Shown here: piece by piece, positions 32,928 through 47,400 of the stretch | Position numbering within the stretch: the stretch's first letter is position 1 | Layout of the letters: the number at the start of each line of letters is the position of its first letter | From: Schistosoma mansoni | Taxonomy: Eukaryota > Platyhelminthes > Trematoda > Strigeidida > Schistosomatidae | Direction: 5' to 3' | DNA: 64,000 nucleotides | Assembly (NCBI RefSeq): GCF_000237925.1 | Contig: NC_031495.1 | Span: 6,735,852-6,799,851 of the forward strand | Notes under the pieces: generated by a model | Told to the model about the DNA's origin: nothing | Databases searched by the model: none | The model's input: the letters and a program-made list of their open reading frames with translations, nothing else | Made by a program: the position numbers and the translations under genes

Positions 32928-33868
32928 GGAGTAAAGACCGATGTTAGGCAAGGCTGCTTACTCTCACCCTTTCTCTTTCTACTGGTGATCGAGTGGATCA
33001 TGAAGACGTCAACATCTAGAGGAAAGCACGGGATACAGTGGACAGCTAGGATGCAGCTGGACGATTTAGACTTCGCAGATGATCTGGCTCTTCTATCACA
33101 CACGCAACAACAAATGCAGGAGAAAACGACCAGTGTAGCAGCAGCCTCAGCAACAACAGATCTTAATATATACAAAGGGTAAAGCAAGACTCTCCGATAC
33201 AATACAACATGCACCAATCAAATTACACTTGACGAAAAAGCTTTGGAGGATGTGAAAACCTTTACATATCTGGGCAGCATCATTGATGAACAAGGTGGAT
33301 CTGATGCAGATATGAGAGCGAGGATCGGCAGAGCAAGAGCAGCTTATTTACAACTGAAGAACATCTGGAGCTCAAAACAGTTGTCAACCAACATCAAGAT
33401 CAGAATCTCCAATACAAATGTCAAGAAAGTTCTACTGTATGGGGCGGAGACGTGGAGAACTACGAAAGCCATCATCCAGAAGAAACAAGTGTTTATTAAC
33501 AGCTGTCTACGCAAGATACTTCGGATCAGATGGCCAGACACTATCAGCAACAAGTTACTGTGGGAGAGAACAAACCAGATTCCAGCGGAGGAGGAAATCA
33601 GGAAGAAGCGCTGGAAGTGGATTTGGCACACCTTGAGGAAATCACCTAATTGCGTCACAAGACAAGTCCTCACATGGAATCCTGAAGGTCAAAGGAGAAG
33701 AGGAAGACCAAAGAACTCATTACGCCGAGAAATAGAGACAGACATGGGAAGAATGAACAAGAACTGGATAGAACTAGAAAAGAAGGCCCAGAACAGAGTG
33801 GGTTGGAGAAAGCTGGTCGGCGGCCTATGCTGGATTGGGAGTAACAGGCGTAAGTAAGTAAGTAAGTA
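32928..33868 (+). mobile_element. 5'-truncated RTE LINE with target-site duplication
   Basis: A LINE tail of a different RTE subfamily from the 1-2.9 kb copy. It begins inside the RT (KTDVRQGCLLSPFLFLLVIE), continues through [43 protein letters not shown] and [17 protein letters not shown], and ends in the tandem tail (TAAG)4. The frame is the same from end to end, with a single in-frame TAA at about 33180 where related elements have Lys. ATACAGATTC flanks it on both sides (32918-32927 and 33869-33878), a 10-bp target-site duplication. Few changes mean a young insertion that was dead on arrival because the front is missing. Confidence 0.92.
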
Positions 33869-33878
33869 ATACAGATTC

Positions 33879-36799
33879 ATATACAACGGGATAAACAACC
33901 ATTATCCATGACCATGTCCAAGTTATTTTCTCTTTTTCTGCAAGCTCACATTTGATATCATAAAAGTGGATGTATGTTTTATTTGAATTTGTATTATTTG
34001 TTAGTGGACTATTCACATTTAAATCCTGGGAACATCCTATCAGAAAACGTTTGTTTATTTTATTATATCCAATTGAGTTACTATTAAAGTTTGTAAGTAG
34101 TATATGGTTTTACAAAAAATAATGGTTTCATTAGGTCAACCCTTGAATGATAAAAAAATCTATGAATGTTTAATCTAACTACTATTCATGATATTAATTA
34201 AACATTAATCTATTTCAAGTATCCTCTTTCATACAGTCTAATAAAATGCACTGCAAGCTGGTAATCAACTAGAGTTCAAATTCTCATGGCTAAACAAACA
34301 ATTCCAGCATGGGACCGATTCCATCATGGAATATATTTCAAAGGATAAAACCAACTGATAATATATATATATATATATATTCCATGAAGTTAGTATGAAT
34401 ATGGATCACTTGTTAGTTGGCAAATTTATAAGCAGGGTTGAGAATGGGATCTTATAAAATGACTGGTGACTATCCATTTCTTATTAAAATGCTTGGTTAT
34501 TTTAATCTTCACATTGAGGAAGAACAAAATTAAAGGGATTTTATTCTCAGATAACTATTGGGAGGTTATTAAGGTATGCAGGCATTAAAAGTAACTGCAT
34601 TTAGTCATAAGTTTATGCTGAGAGGTACTTAGAAGTACAAGTTGAGTAAATTAGAAAATTAAGAGTCATTGAAATTATACAGATTTCTCCGACACTCAAT
34701 ACTGGCTAATACAGGAGTAGGCTGGAATATGAAAACATAACACTGATTTATAAAGCCGGCGACATGCTTCCATGGAAAGTTGTAGAGACTGGGATTAAAA
34801 CCAAAACAGTCTAACTTCAGTATCACGATTTGACTGAAGTCAGAAATATAAATCACTGAGTAACAACTCCATGATATGAAAATCAAGCGCTTGTTATGAG
34901 GGATGGATTCCGTGGATTTGATTTCTGGTCGATTCTCAGAGGCTTCTTCTGGGGAGTTTCACAACAGGGCGAAACAGCTATCCGACGTTTCTTGATTCTG
35001 ATTTGCATAAGTTAGTTGAGAATGGAGGACATGTATGAGTAAACCAAACAGTACTGTAAGTACATAGTTATTCCTGGTTTATTATTTGTTTAGATGAAAT
35101 CAAGTTCTAGTAGTATTTAACCATTTCCCAATGCCACTGGCAGGTAATTTTTTGAGATTCAAAATGTTTGAACTCAAGTTATCATAGATTTTGATTGGAT
35201 TATCCAGAATTTTCTCTCGAATTTAGTCATTTGTGAGCACATGACTGATATAAGTAAAAGTGATTTGCAGAGATTGTTGAACCTTATATTTTGAATCGTG
35301 GATGCTTACTGCTGAGAAGTCCCTTACTTAAACTAAACAGTTGCCCAATGCTTCCTGATTTTCAATAGTTGTCTAACTAAGGTTAGCCTGTGGCACGAAC
35401 TATAAAATCTAACAATCTCTATAAATCCCTTACACTAACAAATATATTCAAAAACAATGAAAAACATGCGACAGAATAAATTACTCTCCAATGTTATAGT
35501 ACTATTGATAGTACAGCGGTTATTAACTCAAATGACTTGAAAGAAACTAGGAAAGAGGTAATCATATATATCTTATTTGCAGTCATGTGATATTCACTAA
35601 TGCGACGAAAAATCTCTTACATTGTGATTAGAGTGTGTAGTTCGGTTTTGTTGGATATTTTTGGCATTAGAAAGGTCAAGTTATACTCTCAATACAACCT
35701 TGTTCGAGGAATAAAATGTTATTTATAATCATTTCGTTATCTGATTGGGGAATTATAGCACAACTTTCTTTCTGGCTGAGATTTATAACCTTATAGATAT
35801 CCCTTAGCCGGTGCTTATGATAGTAGTTAGATTCTGACTCAATATTTACACATATTCAGTAAGCATGTATGTTTAACTGCTCTTAGTATAGCGGGATAAA
35901 CTTTATACGGTCTTTGTTTAGATGCTGCGGTTTCTGATACGTCAAGTCATCTCTGAGGTTCAATTCTGAGGGTCCTGTTGAGTTGCAGGTACAGATCTCA
36001 TAAGTGAAAATTGTATAAGCGGTTAAAATATTTGAAAACACTGTTTTGCCAAAAGATCGGCGTCATCAAATTCACTGTTGGTTGGGCCATGAGGACCTAA
36101 CAATTGCGGAACTTCAGTTTTGGTTTGTCGAAGAGAGGCTGCATGACAGAGTAAGATTTCATCTTATATTGAAACCCATCTCCTCTTATTGCCTTTATAG
36201 TGCGATGCTTCGCTAATATTTCACCCCGATAACCGTTATAATACAAATCTTAACGGTGCATGAAATAAGAAGGCAAAGAGAAGCTATAACTACAGTTTAT
36301 TATCGAATGACGCAGGCCACAAAGCTACAAGCATGTGATTAGGTATTAGCGAGCAAAGCAAAAATAACGCACATTGGAGATGGCGGGTAAGCCAACTCGC
36401 TTTAACCAAGCGTTATTCAGTATTTATAGTCAAATTGTATAAGGGCGCAAGACAAAGCAAAACCTAATAATAGGATTTGAGTGCATACATGTATGAGGAA
36501 GAGGATAAATCATCGAATGACATTTAAGCAATTAACATTTTTTGGCTAGAGTTTGTCATATACTTTAATGATCATAACAGTACAAAGAAATATGCAAATT
36601 GTTACTATCCAAATGACAATGTCTGCTAAGTAAGTTAATAAAAGGGTTTAACCAAAATTAACCATAATCGAAATTGGGTGTAGGATAGTTGCTATACTTT
36701 GTGGATTGATTCATTTATGGTTTGAACTGCCTGTATCTGCTGTCATCACTGTTTCATTTGTACCCTATCCAGCAGTGCCTTTTGAATCTTAGAGTTTAA
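33879..36799. other. Intergenic, decayed repeats only
   Basis: No host exon recognised. There is a TA run at about 34362-34380. Family-B-like ribozyme relics on the plus strand are at about 34905-35000 (GGGGAGTTTCACAACAGGGCG) and 35283-35375 (CTGCTGAGAAGTCCC, CCCAATGCTTCCTG). 36060-36430 is less AT-rich and probably repeat-derived. Confidence 0.45.
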
Positions 36800-37760
36800 A
36801 GTGTAGGATTCGCTATAATTGTACGTTGCTTGTAATTTTTGGGGACCGTTCGCGGGACAGACTGTTTCGCAGCACGTAAGATCGTGTGCTGTAAGAAATC
36901 CAAGCGAACGTCCTCATCAAATTGAGTGTGGACTTCTCAGTTAATCTGCTGTAAGTTATCCCGTAATGCGGACTCATGAAACAGTTTAAAGTTTCCACGT
37001 CCGTTGTTAGTAGGATGTTTTAGCTCAGTTTTGCTGATAAAATTGAAAGCTATGACGGCGTTATCACTTTTCACGAAGGACAAGGATTGAGAGGTTGCAA
37101 ACTAAGAATTCCTCATCTGTAAATATACAATCTAAGCGTAACGGTGTCTGGCTGTTTCTCCATTGAATTGCTAACTTCGTACCTTAGAATGATTCTAAAT
37201 CTTCAGTGATGTTGAAGAATCGAGCTTCCGTAAAGTTGTCACCTCCAATGTACGTGTGTTCAGAGAAGTTGACTATCAGAAGATTGAAGTCTTCTAGAAT
37301 CAGAAATGAGTGTATCTGAGTGTAATAAAGCTGAATAATCCCTCTAGCATACGACTGTTGTAGTCGGTGTCAGTATTCGGCCTTTGAAATTCGACTTTAG
37401 CTACATATCTCTAGGTGTTAGAGAACCTCGTTGAGCAAAATACAGATTCGTTAAGATTGATAAACTCTTAGGTGTACACTTGATGTGCTACCAAGCAAGA
37501 TCGTAAGTGCAGGCCTGCCACGCCACTCTTTCAACTTCCTTTGTTATTGCGGAACAAAGACATACCGGGTATTCCCAGCTCCTGGTATGTAGTCGCCAAC
37601 ATTCCTATCAGATGAGTATTATCAGTGCTACTTAGTTCATGAAACTCATCTTTTCTGTTTGAGAAAAAAAAGAGCGTTCGTTTATATGCAATTGATGCTA
37701 TTGATTTGAAACGCATGAGTTTCCTCGTCCTGCTCATCCGAATGAGCCTTATGTGATTGG
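36800..37760 (-). mobile_element. CR1-clade LINE endonuclease fragment, decayed
   Basis: On the minus strand, pieces of a CR1-type apurinic endonuclease: SRMLEGLFS, then SFLILEDFNLLIVNFSEHTY with the DFN catalytic motif, FTEARFFNITEDLESF, WRNSQTPLRLDCIFTDEEF, and VKSDNAVIAFNFISKTELK with the SD.A/H region. 36813-36998 adds FHESALRDNLQQINWE-like linker sequence in a shifted frame. RT is absent. Frames are broken, so this is an old fragment. Confidence 0.65.
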
Positions 37761-38431
37761 ACGGACATTCTACCTACACACGGTCTTCTGAGTTAATCGT
37801 CCCTGGCTCTTTTAGGTTCCTTAATTTGTTCCTGACAGTTCAATCTATGTATGCTTCGTGAAACCAACCTTTGTATTTTTCACATTTACAGGTCCTTTGC
37901 ATGTGTTACTAATGACCATGGTGAAATATAGGTTGCTAATTATATCCTTGCAAAAGTTAGTGGCCGTTATAAGAAACAATGTACTCAAAACGGATTAAAA
38001 CGGGTGATGAAAAAAGTTAAGATATAATAAAACTAGTCTTGACGTCAGGAATCCAAAAAAAAAACGGAATGGAAAGCAGAGGCGAAATTATAGTTAACAA
38101 ATAACTTGGATAAAACTGGAGAAGAAAAGTGACTTGCTGAACTTTAAACACAGGAAAGATTCTTGGATAACAAATAGTACTTTTGTTTCTCAAAAACTGA
38201 GGAAAAAAAACGTGCATTCTGTTTTTTCTTGTGTCATATTTTTTGACCGTAAATGCCTTTTAAGTACATATTAGTTTCTATTAAATCAATAAAAGTCATA
38301 GTGTTTTTTTCTTTCGAAGAATGATTTCTCAGACCATCTTGTTTAAAATAACTATATACGGTAATAGTATTATCGTTATTGGCTACGCTGTCCACTATTT
38401 TAAATTATGCACATGCTTTATAAAGTGAACG

Positions 38432-41400
38432 ATGGAGATTGTTGAAGTTATCAATGAAATAAACAAAGACTACATTATGTCAGATGTTGAGAAAAAGCTT
38501 TCGCTAAGATCAGTATTTATGCAAGTTTTAGCAGGAGATTGGTAATATTTCTAAATTTTCTTATTTAACGTAATTTTATAAATGCACAAATAAAGTATTA
38601 CTTTATGGGAAGATTTATACTCATTTGTGACTTCAAACGTGGATTTCATACGATCGGTAAAAGATGAGGCTGAGGTAAACTGTTGGTTTTATATTGCTAA
38701 CATATGGTCTCTTATAGTTCAGATACTTTGTCAACCGATCTATGAGGAATCTTCAACTGTTACTTGGTAAAAAATCAGGGTATATATCATCTAGCTCAAC
38801 AATACGTCTAAAGAATATTTTTACTGAACTTTCCGAAACATTTTCTCACGTATTGTCAACAAACTCGAACACAGTGTACGATACTGAATCTGTTACTACT
38901 CCACTTTTATCTTCATGGCATTGCGGTGTCAGTAATTTTCAAAGCATTTTATCATTTAAAGATGGGAAATCAGTAATTGTGCGCTTCCTTTGATTCACAT
39001 AGTAGATTTCTGTCGATAATGGTAAAATAAAGAGTATTCAAAGTTCATTATTTAGTTTGTTAGGACGGGAAGATCATTCATTGGTAAATTACTGAAATGA
39101 ATCGTATATTATCTTCTTACAGGAAAATCTCCTACGAAAAATTCCATTCGGTAACTCAAAATACAGAGCACTTAATGAATACATAAAGAATTTGTCAAGT
39201 AATACATCCGAAATATCTTCAAAAGGAATTGAGAATATGCGCCCGAACAATGGTTTTGATGCAATCGCCTACTTTTCAGTTTGCAGAGAAATAGGAGTTT
39301 ATGAGTTTATGTACTTTATCAGAAAAAATCTCGAGAGCAGAAATACATCACCATATGATTTAGAACCTATTTTAAGACCAAAGGTAAATGGTCAATTTTT
39401 TTCCTTAGAATATTTTAGGGCAAATATAACATAAAGTTTAGATGCAAGTTAATTTCGAGTAAAGAAGATCGTCACACTTTACAGACTTGAGTCGATCACT
39501 TGTGCCATAACTACTAGTTTTAGGACAACAAGTTACTTAAAAAATCTCTTCATCATGCACATTTCGGAGGGTTCTCTAACCATAAAGATTTATCAGAGTA
39601 TAAGTAGAAAGGGGATCAACCGCCACAAAAATCACGAAAGCAGTATTCCTTTTCTGTTCTTCTTATCATCAGTATTGTGAATAAAATCTACACGTATGCT
39701 GTCAGCTAGTCTTCTCAGTGTTTAACTGACTGTCGAAAGGTAGTAAGTATCAATAAGGCGGAACAAAGCATCGTTTTGTTTAGTAGAATATCTTTAGCTG
39801 AAGTCAAGACAATCGTGTTAGGGAGTGAGGTTTACACCCTTTAAATTATTATTTCAGAAAAGCCGCTACTAGGCTTCCCCAGATACCTGTTATTTACTTA
39901 CTATTTTAAGTAAATACCAGAACCGTAACCCAAAACTGATTTCTTAGAATTCATGGAATTATGATTCATACAAGTTGTATCTCTACTGACATCTTTGTGT
40001 TGTCCAGATTATCACCGCAAAATATCTAAGATAAAGGATGAAGCATATTCTTAGGTTCATTTACTTTATTATCTGTCAATTTTTCGAATCTGGTATGTGG
40101 AATCGGTAGGTATAATAATGTGAAAGATGCTTTCATTTGTGTCTTATAGACACACGACAAATCATCTTAGGCAAAGCTTTATTTAAAATCTCAAGCCTTT
40201 TAAATGAGATATTGGAAGTGCTATACGACCTATTTACTGATCACTGTAATAACGACTTATTTCGTGACCAAACCAATGGCGGTTTTGAGTTGGAGTGCAT
40301 GATTGTAGTTTGCTTCATAAGTCAGTATTAAGTCTATTACTATTATTAATCATAAAGTATGATAGGTGTTTCATTCATAGTTTCAGTCAAGTCTAAAACG
40401 CTTGGGATATTTACGCATATATACCTTTTTATTCTCATATTAATGTCAGAAACTCAAATAAAGGATTGAGGAATGGGAATATCCAGGGAAACAATGATAC
40501 GATAAACAAAGGCTTGAAAACCCTTTTCTTGCGCTCTTATTTTTTGAGCGAACAATTTGCCGTTACTTGGTGGTATCCCTCTGGAGTCTAATGATTCCTT
40601 CCTTACTTAATGGCTTACAACTTGATTAGAAATTCGATCTTTATTCAATCGCACAAAATGCTAAACGGTTCTTTTTTTAGTGGCTTTTGTGTGACAGTCA
40701 TTAAGAAAAGCTCATAAAACTTTTGAGACGAGCCAAATAATAGCTTCAATGGATAAATCGATCAAATATAGAAAATATATGAAGGCTCTTTATAACTTCA
40801 CAACGGTTGGAAAACGGTCTTCTTAAAGTCTAATGCAATCGTCGTCTACTAACATAACGTTAGGTTCAAATAAAACAAGTATAACGAAATTCGCAAGTAC
40901 TATCACTGAGATGTTTCTTAAATTTGCGAAAAAAATAACAAAGTAATCTTATGGTTGGAAGATATGACATTTCGTCACTAGAATCACTAAAAATTTGGGT
41001 TTTAAAAACTCCATTTATTATAATGAACAGTTTACAATAATATTGAGGAAAGGGTCTCAACGAAGAAACTTAGAGGTCTCAAGCATGAAAGGGCATATAA
41101 ACCTTGTTTCAGATAACGTTAACGTGTTCAAGTTTACGTACACTTTTATCTGAGCTAAAGGAAATAATTAGTCACGATTTCCACCTCCATTTTCTGTGGA
41201 CCACCTGATAAAAGTAGCCTCTAGCTTTCAAGAGGTTATTCTTCAATCGAGAGATTTTCCAGGTGAACATCAAAATATTGTTTACCTTTAAAAAGTAAAA
41301 ATATAAAGATTAACAACTTAAGACTGGATACGAAGGTTTAATTTTAAGTCGTGTGAAAAAATTATATCCATGAAACATGTATTGTACGACAAATTTGTCG

Positions 41401-44364
41401 TTAACCTGTATAAAATCTGTCCTTACAATATTTACTGTTCTCTGCAGAATGATGAACCACATTATATATTCAGTACATTTGGTATACTGGTCGCTGCCGG
41501 AACTGAACAGGAGCATTTGAGTCTCACACAATGGTTTTCAGAAGCAGTTTTATACGAGGCTTTAATAAAAATTCTCACATTTCGATATCTTCCAGCTTGG
41601 AAATCCTTTTTCACGTAAGTCAAAAGAACAATGAAATCTGCAGATGATAAGAAGTGTCATACGTTAGTCCACTTAACTTACTAAGACTGGTAAGAATTCT
41701 CATGTTTCGACTTTTACGTAGCATAAATTATGACTTATCGAGTTAACCAGAAAAATATACATCAATTGCCTGGATCCAATTTATTCGTTCACAAATAGCA
41801 CTTTAAAATATAAGCCCACTTTTGGTTTAATGTTCTTTATGTAGATTGAGTGTCGTGATTGCGATATTTCATGAAGACCTTGGATTACAAGGCTATCTTG
41901 GTTCTTCGTTTATTAGCCGGAATTTTCAAAAATAAAGGTTTCATTGGCAGACTAGATTCAATTATAAGTATATGCTTGATGTTATACCGGATTTTTTACC
42001 AGATAAAGTTGTCAAACTGTATTCAACTACTCGGACTAAATATCAAACAAACTGAGACCTGAATTATGTATGTTCTTTCCTTATACAATGACCTTACTGT
42101 GGCTCATTTTGTTTGATGTTTGTTCCCAACATACATAAGGATCTATTTAAATGCTTTTTTCATGTCGAATTTTGTTCTGATGGATTGGGTTGTCACATCC
42201 CGTCATTTAAAGATCTTCAACCTTGCAGAGTCTCAAACATGTAAGACCATATGATATACCTAAGATTCCAGTATCCTAATGTCTACTCCCAGACTGGTCA
42301 GAATAGTAAAGTAGTGATATTCACTTAATATATGATGATTTTATCTGATGCTAACACGTAGTTAATATTTCATTGCACTTGATAATATCTCATATACATT
42401 TCAAATTTCAGCTGGCGTCAAATTATGAGAAGAAGGAAATTCAAGCGGATAAGTAATATTTTATCAAATAATTGTCTACTTGCAAGTTCTGTATATGTTC
42501 GATTATTTCAGGTAGTTCAAAAGTAAGTGTATAGACGAACAATGTTTCTATTGGATGTTTAAAGTCTTTATAAAACGTTATTAAATATCGGTTTATAGTA
42601 AAGTCAAGTGTAGTAGTTTTTCATTCTACACCACATACCTTTTAATTAAGTGAAACCTGACAGTTTTATAATTTTGCCTGAACTATATATTCGAATGTAT
42701 CTTCATTCCTATTTTATTTGATAGTCCTTTTTTGTCGATACACTTTCTATGGGACATTTATTCGTGCTAAGTCATACAGATGGATTTGTACACCAAAAGT
42801 AATCTTCAGATTTTACATAAAATTTAAGGTTGAACGAACTTTATCTCAAATCATGTTTAAAGAGCAACAGGGATGTCTAAGTATGGTTCTCAGAACGTTT
42901 GTTTTGTCCCCATTAAGTAAAAATAAGTTTTAAGAGTTTGGTTCTTCTTTCATAGATTATATATAACACTTAAATAGACCCATAACCCTAGTCACAAATC
43001 CCTAATTATGGAACTAAATCCTAACTAGAAGCAATTTGATGACCTCTAAACTATTATTTTCAACCTTGTTAGCGTTCGAGAATCCGTAGCTTCTACACAC
43101 ATATGGAGAAACTCCATATGTTATTTTTCTGTTTGACATACAGGAAAACGTGTAAAAGACCGCAGCAGATCCGTTAGTTATGTGCAATTTTTACTTGATC
43201 ATTGTATTTTCTCATAAACCATTAATTCACTATGTGTTTTGTGTCTGGCTGAAATTTGTCACGGTTATTACATGAAGAGTTGAAGCACATTCCTCTCTTA
43301 CTAGTTAAATAGGGAACATAGAACCCAACCTTATTATTCAAGTTAAAAATAGTCCTAAGCGGTGTATCTTAAAGACATTTAAAAAACCTTAATAACTATC
43401 GACGGATATTTGGTGAATAACTTCACAAAACCCAATTAGTAAGTATCGATAATAAAAATGGCAAGGTAGGTGTGTACAAGAAAACTGTGGTTTAGTGACA
43501 GAATCACTTTATAAAAAAGAGAAATTAGGAATAATGTCATAGGACTCTTTGATTAAATGTGCAATCTGCTGAATCCCTCTTTAGGCCAGTAGATGAATCT
43601 CGGACATTCGTAACTTGTACGAACTTATAGTTATATGGAATATAACATTATATAGATTGTATGGTTTCTGACTCGGTTGTTCACCCATTTCATGCAAACA
43701 AACTGAAAATGTACAATCATTAAAACTTCAAATATAAATCTAGTAGTATGCAACTGGTCTATTACAAATTGATAAGAATAGTTCAAGAGCTTTAGTCTAA
43801 AAGAGCACTTTTGTAGTTACTCATGGTGTCTAAATGAGCCTCACTCAACACTACTAATGTCCATTACCATGATCTATTCTAAGTATGATTGGTTTCAAAC
43901 TGAATGTTGAATGAAATGGTCTGAAATTCGCTTGTCAAATAAATCTATAAAAATGGATAAAATTAGGAAAGGATCACTCGAAAAATATCGTGAGATTCAC
44001 TTACAGCAGCTGGTAATTTGAAATTCAAAGGGCTTAAAACTTAAGCTGAGATGAATAATGGCTAGCAGTGGAGTTCAGGAAGCGTGTTTCGTCCTATTTT
44101 CGGACTATTCATGTGGATGCACCTGCATTCCAGAGTTGATGTTCACTCCGGGACATGAACCCACCACCTTTTGCTCCAATTGCCATCGCCTTATCTAACT
44201 AGTTACTGAGTCCGGACAACCTCTGGCTTGTGCAATAGGGTGAATTTTAATTTCAATTCATGCATATTGGTTGTTCGGATCTTCTCACAAATGTTTTAGA
44301 ATTGCAATTGATCAATCCCTTCAGGCATATGTACATCCGCATCCTATGCTGAAGATTTAAACAA

Positions 44365-44413
<49 letters not shown>

Positions 44414-47400
44414 ATGATAAGATTTTATAACCGTTTGAAATTTCAGTAAATTTCAGTGTGTTATTAGTAAATGAATCTAGTAAAGTAGGTCATTAAGTTA
44501 TAACTTAGTTATTGATTAGTAACACACAATCAAAGTTCTGAGTTCGATTCATCAAGACGCTTGAAATAGAGCATTTAAAACTATTAATGAATTAAGATTA
44601 GATAAATTCACTTGGTATTATTTGGTTGAATCTTCCCGTTGATGTTTAGGACTTCAGGCAATATTGAGGCAGTCCACACAGGGTGCACATATGCCAACAA
44701 GAGATTGATCAATTGCAGTCCTAAATAACAATGGGAAGATACAAGTAAACAACATCAAGTGAATATAAACTTCACTTCATTGCACAAGTAGGTGGTTATC
44801 AGGACTCTGTAGCTAAGTGATTAACGCGATGGTGTTTGAAATGAACGGTACTGGTTTTGAGTTTCAGACTGAACATCAACTCTGAGATGCAGTTACATCC
44901 AGTTGACGAGTCCCAAATAGAACAAAACTCGCGTCCTGGATTCCACTGCTAGCAACTGCCCATCTTTGCTTGTAAAACTATATTTTCGTTTCTTAATTTG
45001 TTTTAATCCTATGTAGATATTAATAATTAAATTCTGTTTGATAACAATGTTCCAATGTCCAATAAATTAACTCATATATTTTCTATTCATGATTTTGAAT
45101 TGATTGATTGTATTCGTTTAGTTTTTGTGTCTAACATTAAAAAGTTATATACTCTTTTGATTTTTATATTTTTACAGTCTGTATATGATACTAGTTCTTC
45201 TTCTTCTTCTTCTTCTACGTTGTTTGTAGACTTTTTGATTCTTTGGATACTCTGAAATTCTTTCCGAATATCATGTGGTAAGTTATGTGAATGATTGTTT
45301 TATCTTAATAATAAAATATACTTTTATTCTGTATTTTATTTTATTTGAACACATAAATATTGGTACAAAGAGGCACCAAATACATACGCGCCACACAAAT
45401 CTCATTTGATTTGTGTGAGGGCTATGATACTGCCAAGCTGCCCAAACCGAAGCAGGCGGTTTTATTGGGTGGCCACACACGAAGCCTTCGACCTAAAGAT
45501 CTGATCCGTAAGGCAATGGAGTATCGTAAGGAGATGCAGTCACATGGTATCCGGTGACCAACGATTGATTCATACGCTATTTGTTCCATCAGGATACTGG
45601 AGCCCATGTGCACCACTGGTTTGGAATCAGGGTTTTCCGACTCCCCTAGGTGGACTTTCCGTGTCCACCAACCCGGTTAAAGCGCCGAATATTCGCTTTC
45701 CTTCCTCTCGATTTCGTAAACAACACCCGTGGTGCGAGAATGCAGTGAGTAGGGCTTCCCTAGAAGAGGCTATATACGCGTGGTCATGTGAGAGCATTTG
45801 GAGAGGGAGAGCGGACTTTCCCCACTCTCGGCCGTACCAGGGCATTTGGGGGCGCTTTTATTCTGAATATGATATAAAGAGTGGATCATAGTCATTAGTG
45901 ATTATCATTTGTTATGTGAGGAGTGTATTACCGCTCCAGGTCACCTAGCCGAGGCAGATGATTTTTCAAATGGATCTATAAATTTTTGACCTAACCAAAG
46001 TGAACTCATAAGTTATTAGTCTATTTAGAAACGTGAATCTGATGTGGATCACTGGTATTAAATCTCAATTTTCTAACTCCTGTAAGTTGATCCTCAGTAT
46101 CTACCTAACAAAATCTAATCCAACTAGTTCAATTCCCTCCTCTCACTTTTGTGTAGACACTATTGTCTCATGAAATCATGGAGTAAGATTTGCTGGTGAG
46201 ACAATAATTGATGGATGACATTTAAGCGATGCTATAGTGATCTTGAGAATATTCACCTACTTGCTAGGGTTCAAAGACGGTTCTAAATTAGTGTGAAGAA
46301 TTAGGATTATGTTTTAGAATTAGAAGTTAGAGTTAGGGTTTTCATCTCCAACTGACATCAGCTATAATGTCAAGATGGTATTTAACCATATGGGAAAATG
46401 AATTTCGCGCCGAAATTCAAGAGGTATTATCCATAATTTCATTGGTTTATCCATAAATTATAGTCTCCTCGACTTATTGTACATAATAGATGACTGTTAT
46501 TTATTTATTTATCTGCGTATATAATTCTAAAACCTCCTTTCTACTAGTCAAAAAATATTTTCATCGTAGCTACATACGAATGCCCTGATACGGCCGAGAG
46601 TGGAGAGGGCCCACCCTCTCTCTCGAAATGCTCTCACATGGCCACGCGTACACAGCTTCTGACAGGTAAGTTCTACTCACTGCCTTACCATGGCATTACT
46701 GTTGTTTACGAAATTGAGAGAACGAAAAGCGAATGTCCGGTGCTTTAACAAGGTTGGTGGACACGGGAAATCCACCTAGGGGAGTTGGAAAACCCTGATT
46801 CCAAACCAATGGTGAACATGGGCTCCAGTATCGTGAGGGAACAAATGGCGTACGAATCAATCGTTTGTCATCGGCTACTATGGGACTGCATCTCCTTACG
46901 ATACTCCACTGCCTTATGGATCAGATCTTTAAATCAAGGGCTCCGGGTGTGGCCCACTAGGTAAACCACCTGCTTCGGTTTGGGCATCTGGGCAGTATCA
47001 CAGCCCTCACATAAATCAAATGAGATTTGTGTGACGCATATGTATCTGGTGCCCCTTTGTACCAATATTTATGTGTTTAAATAAATAAATAAAATAAAGA
47101 TTTCACGTTTATGTTTTAGTATTTATGTTCTTCTTACTAAGACTTTTTATTTTGTACAGTCCATTGAATATGGTGCAATTTTGTGCTCAGATTAACCGAA
47201 ATGTACGTTACAATACTATTTTAATGTCACATATAACAAACTGTATATGTATTGCATTAAAATTTGCAAGACATGCCCTCGCTAAACTAATACGTTATAA
47301 GGAAGATGAATTAAACTGGAATTCTAAGTAAGTTGATCATTATATACTAATAATTTCACTACTTTGTTCACCTGAATTAAATAAGACTCACTGATGTTGT

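Noticed and set aside
40150-40304. Possible dynein exon
   Set aside because: Its start needs phase 1 while the previous exon ends in phase 0. Joining 39383 directly to 41448 keeps phase and restores the dynein motif order.
41845-41935. Possible terminal exon ending in TAA
   Set aside because: Exon 5 (to 41614) joins in phase to 42412 and gives the expected WK.F..WR motif; kept only as a possible alternative exon.
43100-43120. Perfect short palindrome CATATGGAG/CTCCATATG
   Set aside because: Nine-base arms can occur by chance in AT-rich DNA; no link to a feature.
45544-45891. 115-codon frame in family C as a protein gene
   Set aside because: Frames are open on both strands and are interrupted in other copies; better explained as retroposon sequence.
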